Positions 34,973 through 44,417 of a stretch of DNA of 64,000 nt are shown piece after piece. Source of the DNA: an uncultured Acetatifactor sp. (GTDB taxonomy: Bacteria; Bacillota; Clostridia; Lachnospirales; Lachnospiraceae); assembly GCA_910589655.1 (NCBI GenBank), contig CAJUTJ010000058.1, positions 19,383-83,382 on the forward strand, given 5' to 3'. The notes beneath the pieces are model-generated. The model was not told where the DNA came from. It ran no database searches and saw only the letters and a program-made list of their open reading frames with translations. How positions within the stretch are numbered: position 1 is the stretch's first letter; each line of letters opens with the position of its first letter. The position numbers and the translations under genes were made by a program.

Positions 34973-36754
34973 TTATCTCTTCAGGTTAGTCAATTCTTCC
35001 AACAGGGTATCGGAAACGGTAATAATTCGGCTGTTTGCCTGGAAACCACGCTGGGTCGTAATCATCTCCGTAAACTCGGAGGACAGATCCACATTACTCA
35101 TTTCCAGCTGTCCTGTGGACATTTTCCCGCCGCTGGCTGTGATATCCACACCGATTCCGTCAAATTCACCGGAGTTCAGTGTTGCGGCATACATATTGTC
35201 GCCTTGCTTTTCCAGACCGGACGCATTGGGGAAGCTTGCAGTGGCAATCTGTCCCAGAAGCTTTGTCATACCGTTGTCATAGCTTGCATAAATCATACCG
35301 TTCTGTTGGATGGACACACCGATCATCTTACCCAGACGACGTCCGGCTCCCAAACCTTTGAGATCACCGCTGGTAGCGGATGCGGTAGAAGTTCCTTTGT
35401 TGTCAGGCTCGGAAAGTTCGGAAAAGTCAATGGTAATATCGGAAAAGTTTCCGCCCAGATCAGACACCTTTAATACGGAAGTAGACGTCGTCTGCTGACC
35501 GTTGATACCAAGGAAATCACCGTTGTTTGAGTTAAACGTAATGGTAACACCGGTAAAGCTGCGTCCTGAGGTTTCAAAAGAAGTATCATCGTCAGGCTGC
35601 GCATTGGTGAAGGTAGGCAAAATATCGTTATCCGTTGACGCAGCACCTTTTGTTGACAAATTCCGCAACAACTCAACCATACTTAAAGTTACTTCTCCGG
35701 GAGGAGTCGTAGAGGTATCCTCAATGGTTCGTCTCAATGCAAGAAACTCTTCTGTGGAACCTTCATAACCATAAGCTTTTGCAATGGCGTCCAAACCATC
35801 CTGAACCGTTGCTGTGGCATCGCCGTTTACCGTAAGCGTTGCCGCTCTATTCTCAAGATCATTTCCAGCCGCTGCAAAAAGAGCCGCCAAATCTACTATA
35901 TCCTTATTCGTAACATTATCTCTCAATGTTGTCCCATTCCAAGAATAGTTAGTAGCATCAAAACTTACTTTTCCAGTTTTATCCTGTATTCCATTTTTTC
36001 CGAACATCTCCTTTGTTACACCCGGAACCTCGTTGCCGTATGCATCCTGAATTCCCACCAGCTCCAAGCTGTAGGAATCTTCATTCTTATTGGTCTTATC
36101 GGACTTCTTAAAAGAGAACTTCGCCGTATAACTGTAACCAAGTGCATCAAAAAACTGTAAGTTTACCACCTTACCGTTAGAGCTGGTGGAATCCTTATCG
36201 TTCTTATCCAGAATACCTCCCATATTTGCCTGTGTGGTAGCCTCGGGAGGATAGGTCAGGTTTGCCGTGCTCATAATACGCAGCGCGGAAACGGTATCCT
36301 GTCTGATATCCATGGTTTCCGGATCTACCTGCCATCCCATTACATTGTAACCGGTGCTGGTCATGGCCAAATTTCCCGCCGCATCCACATAGAAAGAACC
36401 GTCTCTGGTAAATTTGTTTTCCGTACCGTTGTTAACCACAAAGAAATTGTCTCCCTCAATCATAATATCAAAGGGATTGCCGGTGGACTGTGCGGAACCC
36501 TGTCCCGTAATATTGATATTGATGGCTCCCGACTTTACGCCGAGACCGATCTGTCTCGCATTTGTACCGCCCGTACCGTTTGCCGCATTGGGGCCGCTGG
36601 CCTTCTGTGTGGTCTGGCTCATTAAATCGGCAAATACCATGGAACTTGCCTTATATCCCACTGTATTTACGTTTGCGATGTTATTACCGATAACATCCAT
36701 TCTGGTCTGGTGCGTCCTAAGACCTGCCACACCAGAGAAAAGTGATCTCATCAT
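34973..36754 (-). CDS. flgE: Flagellar hook protein FlgE
   Basis: 593 residues with GGAGG upstream. The N-terminal rod/hook signature is 'MRSLFSGVAGLRTHQTRMDVIGNNIANVNTVGYK', split by no gap. The C-terminal partner helix is 'GQLEMSNVDLSSEFTEMITTQRGFQANSRIITVSDTLLEEL'. Between these, the D1/D2 domains include a Thr/Asp/Asn-rich insertion, making it longer than the E. coli protein of about 400 residues, as is common in clostridia. It polymerises into the hook, with length set by FliK and capping by FlgD, both encoded just upstream. Confidence 0.97.
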   Translation of the reverse strand: MMRSLFSGVAGLRTHQTRMDVIGNNIANVNTVGYKASSMVFADLMSQTTQKASGPNAANGTGGTNARQIGLGVKSGAININITGQGSAQSTGNPFDIMIEGDNFFVVNNGTENKFTRDGSFYVDAAGNLAMTSTGYNVMGWQVDPETMDIRQDTVSALRIMSTANLTYPPEATTQANMGGILDKNDKDSTSSNGKVVNLQFFDALGYSYTAKFSFKKSDKTNKNEDSYSLELVGIQDAYGNEVPGVTKEMFGKNGIQDKTGKVSFDATNYSWNGTTLRDNVTNKDIVDLAALFAAAGNDLENRAATLTVNGDATATVQDGLDAIAKAYGYEGSTEEFLALRRTIEDTSTTPPGEVTLSMVELLRNLSTKGAASTDNDILPTFTNAQPDDDTSFETSGRSFTGVTITFNSNNGDFLGINGQQTTSTSVLKVSDLGGNFSDITIDFSELSEPDNKGTSTASATSGDLKGLGAGRRLGKMIGVSIQQNGMIYASYDNGMTKLLGQIATASFPNASGLEKQGDNMYAATLNSGEFDGIGVDITASGGKMSTGQLEMSNVDLSSEFTEMITTQRGFQANSRIITVSDTLLEELTNLKR

Positions 36755-36830
36755 AGTGCTTATTCCTCCTCTTTAGAGAGCAGCCGCCTCCGTCCGTCAT
36801 TCGGGAAGCATAACCTCCTGTAAGGTCCGG

Positions 36831-37232
36831 TTACATAATCACTGCTCCATTGATATTGGTAAATATATTGCTGTTTGTTTCCGTGCTGTCCATTGCAGTC
36901 ACCACTGTCTGATTCGGTACGTTTACGATAAAGGCCAATTCGTCCACGATTACCAAGGAATCTTTGATTCCTTTCTGTCCCGCCTTCTGTGCTCCCTGAT
37001 TCAGACGCTCCAGCTGTCCTTCACTGAGCTCGATGCTGCGGTCATTTAATCTTCCCAAGGCATGCTTGGAAAACTTAAGGCTGCCTGCATTCTGCAAAGT
37101 TTTCTGTTGCAGAACCTGCTGAAAGGAAAGACCTTCCTTGGTCTCACGGGTGTTATCCGACTTCTGTGTACCGCTTAAGTACTGCTCAGTCAGCTGCTCA
37201 ATGGAAAAATAGCCGTTATTCTTAATCTGCAT
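36831..37232 (-). CDS. TIGR02530-family flagellar operon protein
   Basis: 133 residues. The family core is visible: 'LKFSKHALGRLNDRSIELSEGQLERLNQG' and 'LVIVDELAFIVNVPNQTVVTAMD'. These proteins occur almost only between flgD and flgE in Firmicutes and some other phyla. The function is unproven; hook assembly or checkpoint has been suggested by position. The N-terminal 50 residues are polar and probably disordered. Confidence 0.88.
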   Translation of the reverse strand: MQIKNNGYFSIEQLTEQYLSGTQKSDNTRETKEGLSFQQVLQQKTLQNAGSLKFSKHALGRLNDRSIELSEGQLERLNQGAQKAGQKGIKDSLVIVDELAFIVNVPNQTVVTAMDSTETNSNIFTNINGAVIM

Positions 37233-37264
37233 CTTTCTCCTCGCTCCCGTCCATACTTATTCCG

Positions 37265-38071
37265 TTACTCTGTTCCCCCTGCGGTATCCGTGCCCTCGGT
37301 ATTTTCTTCACCGTCCCCTGAGCCTTCTACCTTATCTTCGCCCTCTTCACCGTCTCCTGAGCCGTCCACCTTATCGTCCTCTTCACCGTCTCCCGGGCCT
37401 TCCACTTTATCATCCTCGTCTCCGGTTATTCCGGCACTGAGACGTATCTGCTTCAGCCTCTCGATATACTTCTGGAGAGTTTCCACAGTTTCCTTAGCAA
37501 GGAAGGACTTCTCATAATCGGTCATTCCGTTATAGATTTCCTCCAGCTTGTCGATGGCATCTGCATTCGTCAAGTCGATACTGTACAATCCGGGAAGCTT
37601 ATTCAAGGAAATGCTGAAGTCGTATGCCTTGTTGAAAGCATCGTTATATTCCTTATCCACGATTGTCTCCAAGTCTTCCAGTGCATACAGTTTCTCGTCA
37701 ATGGCAAGGAATGCTTTATTATTCTCAAATACTACATAATCAACCTTACCTGTGACTGTCCTCACCGCTCCCGCAGTATCTACGGTTTTAATATACACTT
37801 CTTTACCCACCATAGAGGACGCTCTTGCCAGTTCCGTGGTAGCTGCCATATTCTGCATCTGCTCCACCTGCGAGAACTGTGCATACTGTGAGATATATTC
37901 GGTATTAGAGGTAGGCTCCAAAGGATCCTGATACTTCATCTGCGCTACCAAAAGCTGCAGGAACGCATCTTTATCCATACCGTTTTTACTTGCGTCACTG
38001 GCCTTTTTCAATGAACTCTGTGATGTGGATTCTACGATTTTGCCGTCTTCCACAACTGCCCAACTTGCCAT
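37265..38071 (-). CDS. flgD: Hook cap protein FlgD with acidic repeat tail
   Basis: 268 residues. The N-terminal FlgD segment ('DKDAFLQLLVAQMKYQDPLEPTSNTEYISQYAQFSQVEQM') is very clear, followed by 'SSMVGKEVYIK' and a small domain. Instead of the usual fibronectin/Ig-like C-terminus there is a helical stretch ('LDKLEEIYNGMTDYEKSFLAKE') and a tail of about 50 residues made of three Asp/Glu/Gly/Lys repeats. FlgD caps the growing hook; the acidic tail is not part of the usual fold and may be exposed or a secretion/solubility feature. Confidence 0.92.
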   Translation of the reverse strand: MASWAVVEDGKIVESTSQSSLKKASDASKNGMDKDAFLQLLVAQMKYQDPLEPTSNTEYISQYAQFSQVEQMQNMAATTELARASSMVGKEVYIKTVDTAGAVRTVTGKVDYVVFENNKAFLAIDEKLYALEDLETIVDKEYNDAFNKAYDFSISLNKLPGLYSIDLTNADAIDKLEEIYNGMTDYEKSFLAKETVETLQKYIERLKQIRLSAGITGDEDDKVEGPGDGEEDDKVDGSGDGEEGEDKVEGSGDGEENTEGTDTAGGTE

Positions 38072-38107
38072 AATTTCTTCCTCCTTCCTTTTTCAAGTTA
38101 TAATATT

Positions 38108-39517
38108 CTATGCGGTGTAATCCACCGTATTGCCGCTGGCTGCCATAATATCTGCCGCCAATACGTCTTCCTCTGCCATCTCGTCTATGGGGAGCGTGTC
38201 ATTTAAATTGATTCTTCTGGTTCTGCCCTTCTTGCCGGAATCGCCGCTTTGTTGTTCTCTGCCACGTCCCTGATCAAGATTTCTCTCAAATTCATGAGTC
38301 TGAACAGTCACCTCAATGGCTTCCACCTTCACGCCTTGCTCGTCAAACCGCTCAATCAGCTGAACCATCTGACTCTCCAGCGCCGCCTTTACCGTTTCGT
38401 TCTGTGCAATAAAGTTGGCCGTTACGGCTCCGCCCTTGGAAGCAATCTGAACCTGAACCGTACCTAAACTGGCAGGATGAAGCTGCATCTCCAGATTCGA
38501 GGTGTCCGCCTTCACTTGAATCTTCATATAATCCATGATCTGGCGCATAATATTCTCGGTATCCGTCTCCGCCATGCCTGTGAACTCCGCCGTCTGTTGT
38601 ACCTCCGGCCGAAAAGCCTCCGTTCTCAGGTTTTGAATAAAGACATTACTGCCTTGTTCCTTTTGTTCGGAACCGCTCTCCCTATGGCCATGCTCTTTGT
38701 CCCTTGTCACGTTTTCCTTCTGTCCGTCCGCTTCGGTTAAATCGGAAAGACCTCCTTGACTTAAGTCTGCAGCCTTGCTTTCCGGACTCCCTTCCTCCTG
38801 CGAAACTTCTACCAGAGGTGTTTCTCTCTGTGCCATGGACTGTTCTCTTAATCCTGCCAGAAGATTCTGAAATTGTGCGGCATCCGTGCCAAGCTGTCCG
38901 CCGCATTCCTGAAGCGTTACATCCAGCTGTTTCATCAGCTCCTGATAATCCCCATACAATTTCTCATCGGTGACCAGCGCATAAGGATCCTCCATTCCGG
39001 CAGCCTGTAAAAACAATTTGCCGAGCTGCGCTTGGTCTAAGACATCCAGCTGATCCATGCCAAGCCCTTCCATAAAGCTCTGCACTTCTTCCACAGGAAT
39101 TTCCAGTAAACCGGCAATCTTCTGAATCAACTCCGCGGCCGCCGTTTCCAGCACTGCCATAGCCGCTTCCATCTCTTCGGGCGTCATTTCCTCTCCCGCA
39201 TTCTCCATGGAAACGTCTTTCGCCTCATTTGTCTCAGCTTTACCGGTATCCTTTGTATCTCCTGCATTCTCCGGCTTGGTCTGGGATGTGTTCTCTACCG
39301 GCTTGGACTCATTGGCAGAGTATTTTTCTGCAGGCTTCTTTGCCCCGTTTGATTCTCCGCTTGTTCTGTTGGCGGTTCGGTTATCCAAATTCTTCTGTGT
39401 CTGATTATTCAACACATTCTGAAATCCGGCCTGACCGATCCCAAACGTTTTGTTCCCCGCAGCAGGCATCGGATTCGTAAAAATCGAACCCACATCCTTA
39501 ACAGGTGTACTTCTCAT
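38108..39517 (-). CDS. fliK: Hook-length control protein FliK
   Basis: 469 residues from the ATG at 39517 (GGAGG upstream; 27 extra open codons ignored). The N-terminal two-thirds are polar and low in complexity, rich in Gln, Glu, Thr and Asn, as in the ruler part of FliK. The C-terminal conserved domain reads 'MQLHPASLGTVQVQIASKGGAV' then 'ALESQMVQLIERFDEQGVKVEAIEV', with a short basic tail. FliK measures the hook and triggers the FlhB switch. It lies directly before flgD. Confidence 0.93.
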   Translation of the reverse strand: MRSTPVKDVGSIFTNPMPAAGNKTFGIGQAGFQNVLNNQTQKNLDNRTANRTSGESNGAKKPAEKYSANESKPVENTSQTKPENAGDTKDTGKAETNEAKDVSMENAGEEMTPEEMEAAMAVLETAAAELIQKIAGLLEIPVEEVQSFMEGLGMDQLDVLDQAQLGKLFLQAAGMEDPYALVTDEKLYGDYQELMKQLDVTLQECGGQLGTDAAQFQNLLAGLREQSMAQRETPLVEVSQEEGSPESKAADLSQGGLSDLTEADGQKENVTRDKEHGHRESGSEQKEQGSNVFIQNLRTEAFRPEVQQTAEFTGMAETDTENIMRQIMDYMKIQVKADTSNLEMQLHPASLGTVQVQIASKGGAVTANFIAQNETVKAALESQMVQLIERFDEQGVKVEAIEVTVQTHEFERNLDQGRGREQQSGDSGKKGRTRRINLNDTLPIDEMAEEDVLAADIMAASGNTVDYTA

Positions 39518-39599
39518 ACTTTCCCTCCTTTCTCTGAGATAATTATATATAAACACCAAAAAGTGTTCATACCATATATCGGCAAACCAATGTCCCATT

Positions 39600-40475
39600 T
39601 TAAGAATCGGGATTCATGATTTTAGTGAGCTTCGCAGCGATCTCGGCATCCATAACACCCAAAATCGAACCTCTTTGCTCCGCATCCATTGCATTTAGAA
39701 TCTTTGCTGCCAATTCCAGATTCTCTGTCATCTCTTCGAAAATCTTTGCTGCCTGCTTAGGCTTCATCTCGGAATATGCCTGCGCATACTCCTGAACTTC
39801 CTTACTCTCCTGCAGCTGCATGACAACCTGCTTATATAAAAACTCCGCGGTAGCAGGATCCATCTCCTCATACCACTTCCGATATTCTTCCGCTCCGGGT
39901 CCTTTGTCCGAGTAGACTACTTCCTGATAAAATTCCGTCTGTATTCTCTGAAATTCCGTTTGCCGTGCCTCAAACTCTCTCAAACGCAAAACCTCTGCTT
40001 TCAGGCCCTCCAAATCTACATCCTTTTGGGCGGAAGCCGTCTGGGCACGCTCCAATTCCAGTTCCAGCTGTTTGATGTAATCCACCGCTTCCTGAAGGCT
40101 GGAATACCCGCCGAAGCTTTCCGGATCCGTAGTCTCCGTCTGTCCGTTCCCCGGCAGAACTTTGTTGACCACAGGAACATCCTTTAAAATAGGTGTCAAT
40201 ACGGAACTGCCGAAGCCTCCGATGTCAAGTTTTACAATGACGCATACCACTGCCAGCCACAAAAAAACAATCAGGATGGTAGCAAAGAACGTAACTACGC
40301 CATTACCCTCCTCATCCTCGGAAAGTTCTTCTTCCTGCTTGGATATTTCCTTGGCACGGCGCTTTGCGTCTCTTTTCTGCTCTTTCTGTTCCTTTTTCAG
40401 CTGTTTCTTTTCTTCTCTTAATTTTTTCTTCTCTTGCTCTGCCGCAGCAGCTTCAGGAGTCAATTCCTTAGCCAT
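39600..40475 (-). CDS. MotE/YlxF-like protein with MgtE N-terminal-like helical domain
   Basis: About 291 residues. An N-terminal highly charged Lys/Glu helix (1-55) precedes one membrane helix (about 62-85). A periplasm-side coiled coil (130-190) leads to a C-terminal helical repeat domain ('YSEMKPKQAAKIFEEMTENLELAAKILNAMD', 'GSILGVMDAEIAAKLTKIM') of the MgtE-N type. The same architecture and fliJ-X-fliK position occur for YlxF in Bacillus, and MotE in other bacteria is a chaperone for the stator partner. Which role applies here is not decided. Confidence 0.82.
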   Translation of the reverse strand: MAKELTPEAAAAEQEKKKLREEKKQLKKEQKEQKRDAKRRAKEISKQEEELSEDEEGNGVVTFFATILIVFLWLAVVCVIVKLDIGGFGSSVLTPILKDVPVVNKVLPGNGQTETTDPESFGGYSSLQEAVDYIKQLELELERAQTASAQKDVDLEGLKAEVLRLREFEARQTEFQRIQTEFYQEVVYSDKGPGAEEYRKWYEEMDPATAEFLYKQVVMQLQESKEVQEYAQAYSEMKPKQAAKIFEEMTENLELAAKILNAMDAEQRGSILGVMDAEIAAKLTKIMNPDS

Positions 40476-40505
40476 ACTTTCCCTCATTTCCTAAAAAGCA
40501 CCCTG

Positions 40506-40961
40506 TTAAGCCTGAGCACTCTGTTTCCGCCCATATGTATAACTTGTCAGTTCATCCACTTCTTTTCCTTCGCGCCTGTTTTCCTCCCTCAGGAACTCGT
40601 CAAAGGCCTTTTCCTTCAAAGTCTCATGGGTCTTACGTTCCATCATGACTTCCGCCAGCTTTATTCTCGCTTGCTCCAATATATTCTCTGCTTCCTTCAC
40701 ACATACCTTCTGGTCTGCAATAAAATTTTCCATGCATAGAATCGCCGTTTTATTTTCCTGCATCTTTCTGAAATTCAAAACGCCGCGGCGAAGCCTTTCC
40801 GCTTCTCCCTCGTATTCCCTCTTTCTGTCAAAAAGCCTTTGCAGCTTTGCTTCTTCCTCATCTAAAGCAGCTCTGGCGGCGGAAAACTCCTGTTTCGCCT
40901 GATTCTCCATCTTCAATTTTATATCCAGAATACTCTGCATGGAATACCGAAATCGTGCCAT
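40506..40961 (-). CDS. fliJ: Flagellar export chaperone FliJ
   Basis: 151 residues, almost entirely one long antiparallel coiled coil, starting 'FRYSMQSILDIKLKMENQAKQEF'. FliJ sits in the centre of the FliI ATPase ring. It normally follows fliI closely, but here 221 bases of hairpin sequence lie between them. The sequence and length fit the family; low conservation is usual. Confidence 0.88.
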   Translation of the reverse strand: MARFRYSMQSILDIKLKMENQAKQEFSAARAALDEEEAKLQRLFDRKREYEGEAERLRRGVLNFRKMQENKTAILCMENFIADQKVCVKEAENILEQARIKLAEVMMERKTHETLKEKAFDEFLREENRREGKEVDELTSYTYGRKQSAQA

Positions 40962-40984
40962 AATCCATTACCCCGTTCCGGCTT

Positions 40985-41183
40985 TCGTCGCCGTGAGCCA
41001 TAAAATCTTCACGCTAACCTCCATGTCGCAGCTTTGCTGCGACCCACAATCTCATGGAGCTAAAGCTCCGATGAGAAATGCCGTGTTTTCAGGCATTTCT
41101 CGGTGTGAGACTTAGAAGTTCTTTGCGAAACAGCCTTTGCTGTGAGCAAAAATTGCTAAAGCAATTAGAACTTCTTCTCACAC
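40985..41183. repeat. Hairpin cluster inserted between fliI and fliJ
   Basis: Four adjoining inverted repeats: GTCGCAGC/GCTGCGAC (41025-41043, TTT loop); CTCATGGAGC/GCTCC-ATGAG (41051-41075, TAAA loop); a 10-bp stem at 41073-41082 with 41092-41101; and a cruciform whose outer arms are 41103-41122 and 41167-41183, holding AATTGC-TAAA-GCAATT (41151-41166) and ACAGC-CTTT-GCTGT (41130-41143). The last outer arm touches the fliI stop. Some stems share bases, so they exclude one another. Confidence 0.85.
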
Positions 41184-42496
41184 TATTCCGCAAACAATTG
41201 CGTCAGCATCCCAACGCTTGTATCAAAATCGAATTTCTCGTCCACATCCTGACAGAGAAATTGATTCACCGCATCAATCTTGCTGATGGCATAGTCAATA
41301 GACGGATTGCTTCCCTGTTTATATGCGCCGATGTTGATCAAGTCTTCCGCTTCATTATAAGTAGCAAGTACCGTCTTCAATTTACTTGCCTGAAGCTTAT
41401 GCTCTCTGGACGCAATCTGGCTCATACATCTGGAAATACTCTGCAAAACATCTATTGCCGGATAGTGATTCTTATGTCCCAGCTTTCTGTCCAGCATAAT
41501 GTGTCCGTCCAAAATACTTCTGGCAGTATCCGTTATGGGTTCATTAAAGTCATCGCCGTCCACCAAGACGGTATATAACCCCGTAATGGATCCCACTGCG
41601 GCACAGCCTGCACGTTCCAAGAGCTTTGGCATCTCCGAATAGACACTGGGAGGATAACCTCTGCTCACAGGAGGCTCACCGCTGGCAAGACCTATTTCCC
41701 TTTGTGCCATAGAAAAACGGGTCAGAGAATCCATCATCAGCAGGACATCCTTTCCCTGATCCCTAAAATATTCCGCAATTGCCGTTGCCGTCTTCGCCGC
41801 TTTGTTACGCTCCAACGCAGGCTTGTCGGAAGTGGACACTACTACCACAGACCTTCTCATGCCCTCTTCCCCGAGATCACGCTCTATAAATTCACGTACT
41901 TCCCTGCCGCGCTCCCCGATCAGCGCTATTACGTTGATATCCGCTTTCGTATTGCGGGCAAACATTCCCATCAATGTGGATTTGCCCACACCTGATCCGG
42001 CAAAAATACCGATGCGCTGCCCTTTTCCCACGGTAAGCATCCCGTCTACAGCCTTCACGCCAAGCGGAAGTACCTCGTCTATAATCTTCCTCGTCATGGG
42101 ATCGGGCGCCTGTGCCTCTACGGGATACGGCATACCGTCTACCGCACTGCCGTCCAAAGGTCTTCCCAAACCGTCCAAGGTCTTTCCCAACAGGCTCTCA
42201 CTGACCGCTACCCTCAGCGGTTTTCCGGTATTTTCTACAATACTGCCGGCACCGATGCCGGTAGAAGAGTCGTAAGGCTGAAGCAATGTTCTGCCGGCTT
42301 TAAAGCCGACTACTTCCGCCATAACGGGATCATGCGCTCCTTCGCTGCCTTGCAAAATCCGGCATACGTCTCCCATCTTCGCGTCGGGTCCCGCCGATTC
42401 TATGGTCAGCCCCACTACATTGACAACCTTACCCAGCTTTCGAAAATATGTATCTTCTGTTATTCTACTGTATTTTTGAAAATTAACGGCACCCAT
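41183..42496 (-). CDS. fliI: Flagellum-specific ATPase FliI
   Basis: 437 residues, typical. P-loop 'GSGVGKSTLMGMFARN', the rotary-ATPase signature around 'PPSVYSEMPKLLERAG', and 'DVLLMMDSLTRFSMAQREI' as Walker B region. It energises or assists flagellar export, with FliH as its regulator (gene immediately upstream) and FliJ as stalk. GGAGG is about 13 bases from the ATG, a little far, perhaps balanced by coupling to fliH. Confidence 0.97.
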   Translation of the reverse strand: MGAVNFQKYSRITEDTYFRKLGKVVNVVGLTIESAGPDAKMGDVCRILQGSEGAHDPVMAEVVGFKAGRTLLQPYDSSTGIGAGSIVENTGKPLRVAVSESLLGKTLDGLGRPLDGSAVDGMPYPVEAQAPDPMTRKIIDEVLPLGVKAVDGMLTVGKGQRIGIFAGSGVGKSTLMGMFARNTKADINVIALIGERGREVREFIERDLGEEGMRRSVVVVSTSDKPALERNKAAKTATAIAEYFRDQGKDVLLMMDSLTRFSMAQREIGLASGEPPVSRGYPPSVYSEMPKLLERAGCAAVGSITGLYTVLVDGDDFNEPITDTARSILDGHIMLDRKLGHKNHYPAIDVLQSISRCMSQIASREHKLQASKLKTVLATYNEAEDLINIGAYKQGSNPSIDYAISKIDAVNQFLCQDVDEKFDFDTSVGMLTQLFAE

Positions 42497-42505
42497 CTCT
42501 TAAGA

Positions 42506-43396
42506 TTATTCCTCCTTGGAATAAGCCAGCAGCATCAGCTTCTTTTTCAACTCCGAAAGCTGCGTACCCAGACCGCAGTCAAAAATACCGCCGTCCGTCT
42601 CAATGGTACATTCGCTCTGCCCCATAGTAATATCTTCCACAACCTCCACGGTACTGTTTCCTGCCGCTGCCCCCGCTAAAAGCTGCTTTTTCTGCATACT
42701 CACAAAAGGATAGTCTTCCTTAGATACATGAATGATAAAGCTATGGGAGCCTTCTATCTTACGAATGGTATTCGAAATCAAATGTGCCAGAATTTCTCTT
42801 TGATTTCCAAGACCGACACCCAATATATGCTCATAAATATCCGAAATGATATCTACAAACTGAGGTTCCAGTTCATTGATCTGCTGCTGATAATATTCTT
42901 CCAGCTGTTGTTCCTTATCGGCATATTCCCGCCGTATTCTTTCCGCCTCAGCCTGCGCATCCGCGTACCCGTCCTCATACCCTTGGCGTTTTGCCTGTTC
43001 TAAAACATGCACCCTCTCTTCCTCGGTCTGTTGATGGGCTTCCTTTTTGATACGAGCCGCTTCTACCTGTGCATCCGTAATCTTAGCCTGTGCCTCAACG
43101 GCAGCCTGCTCCAGAATCTGCTGTGCTTCCTCTTGTGCACGAACCGAAGTCACGGCAGAGCCGCTTTCCGCCTCCTGCCCTCCTTGCGCCATGTCGCCTT
43201 CCGGTCTCACTTCTATGCGCTCTGCATTGAGACCCGCCACAAAACCGTCCGATGACGCCTGCTCTTGCATCTTAGAAAGCTCTTTCAAACGCTTTTCTAC
43301 AAGCTGATTGCTGTCGATGATGCGGCTGTCGTCCTTCGGATCAACAATGTACATCTGCTTTACTAGATTACTGTAACTATACAACGATCTCGTCAC
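42506..43396 (-). CDS. fliH: Flagellar export regulator FliH
   Basis: About 296 residues. Acidic and Gln-rich N-terminus, long coiled coil (about 90-170) and a C-terminal V-ATPase-E-like domain ('YEHILGVGLGNQREILAHLISNTIRKIEGSHSF', 'VEVVEDITMGQSECTIETDGGIFDCGL'). FliH binds FliI and docks it at FliN/FliY. The frame opens at a GTG at 43396, 20 bases inside fliG; a TTG at 43384 with GGAGGTGA upstream is an alternative start that would remove four residues. Confidence 0.93.
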   Translation of the reverse strand: MTRSLYSYSNLVKQMYIVDPKDDSRIIDSNQLVEKRLKELSKMQEQASSDGFVAGLNAERIEVRPEGDMAQGGQEAESGSAVTSVRAQEEAQQILEQAAVEAQAKITDAQVEAARIKKEAHQQTEEERVHVLEQAKRQGYEDGYADAQAEAERIRREYADKEQQLEEYYQQQINELEPQFVDIISDIYEHILGVGLGNQREILAHLISNTIRKIEGSHSFIIHVSKEDYPFVSMQKKQLLAGAAAGNSTVEVVEDITMGQSECTIETDGGIFDCGLGTQLSELKKKLMLLAYSKEE

Positions 43397-44387
43397 CTCC
43401 GCCTCTGGAAATTACGATATCGCCGGAATCCTCCAGCTTACGGATAATATTTACAATCTTCTGCTGTGCTTCCTCCACATCCTTCATGCGGACAGGCCCC
43501 ATGAATTCCATGTCTTCTTTGATCATAACGGCAAGACGCTTGGAAAGATTGTTGAAAATAGCATTTTGCACTTGTTCGTTTGCACCTTTCAGCGCAATGC
43601 CCAGATCATTGTTATCCACATCACGCAGCACACGCTGGATTGCTCTGTCGTCCAAAAGAAGCACATCCTCGAACACGAACATCTTCTTTCTGATTTCGTC
43701 CGCCAATTCGGGTTCTTCGATTTCCAAGGTTTCCATGATATGACGTTCCGTACCACGGTCTACCGTATTCAAGATCTCTACTACCGCATCCACACCGCCG
43801 ATAATGGTGTAATCCTGATTTACCAAACTTGCAAGCTTGGATTCCAAAACTTTCTCGACCTCCTTGATTACATCGGGGCTGGTGCGGTCCATAACGGCAA
43901 TACGCCTTGCCACGTCAGCCTGCCTGTCAGGAGGCAGTGCGGAAATAATAAGCGCCGCCTGCCCGGGAGCCAAATAAGACAAAATAAGCGCAATGGTCTG
44001 CGGATGTTCGTCCTGAATAAAGTTGATCAGCTGAGAAGCATCCGTCTTGCGGACAAACTCGAAAGGTTTGACCTGAAGGGACGCTGTCAGCTTGCCGATA
44101 ACATCCATTGCCTTCTCGGCGCCGAGAGCCTTTTCCAAAAGGTCTCTCGCATATGTAATACCGCCCTCTGCAATATATTGCTGGGCAAGGCAGACCTCAT
44201 AAAATTCATTGATTACATCCTCCTTCACCTGAGGAGTAACACTTCTGGTATTTGCTATTTCAAGGGTCAGCTCTTCAATCTCTTCCTCTTTCAGATGCTT
44301 GAAGATACCGGCGGAACGTTCCGGTCCCAACGCGATCAAAAGAATTGCCGCCTTCTGTATTCCCTTAAGTCCTTCGTTTTTCGCCAT
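43377..44387 (-). CDS. fliG: Flagellar motor switch protein FliG
   Basis: 336 residues. It starts with 'GIQKAAILLIALGPERSAGIFKHL'; the middle domain has 'EHPQTIALILSYL' and the C-terminal torque helix 'DDRAIQRVLRDVDNNDLGIALKGA'. FliG links the MS-ring (FliF) to the C-ring and meets MotA. Full length. It ends inside the start of fliH. Confidence 0.98.
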   Translation of the reverse strand: MAKNEGLKGIQKAAILLIALGPERSAGIFKHLKEEEIEELTLEIANTRSVTPQVKEDVINEFYEVCLAQQYIAEGGITYARDLLEKALGAEKAMDVIGKLTASLQVKPFEFVRKTDASQLINFIQDEHPQTIALILSYLAPGQAALIISALPPDRQADVARRIAVMDRTSPDVIKEVEKVLESKLASLVNQDYTIIGGVDAVVEILNTVDRGTERHIMETLEIEEPELADEIRKKMFVFEDVLLLDDRAIQRVLRDVDNNDLGIALKGANEQVQNAIFNNLSKRLAVMIKEDMEFMGPVRMKDVEEAQQKIVNIIRKLEDSGDIVISRGGGDEIVV

Positions 44388-44417
44388 ACCGTAACCTCAT
44401 CTCCATCTATTCAGTGA

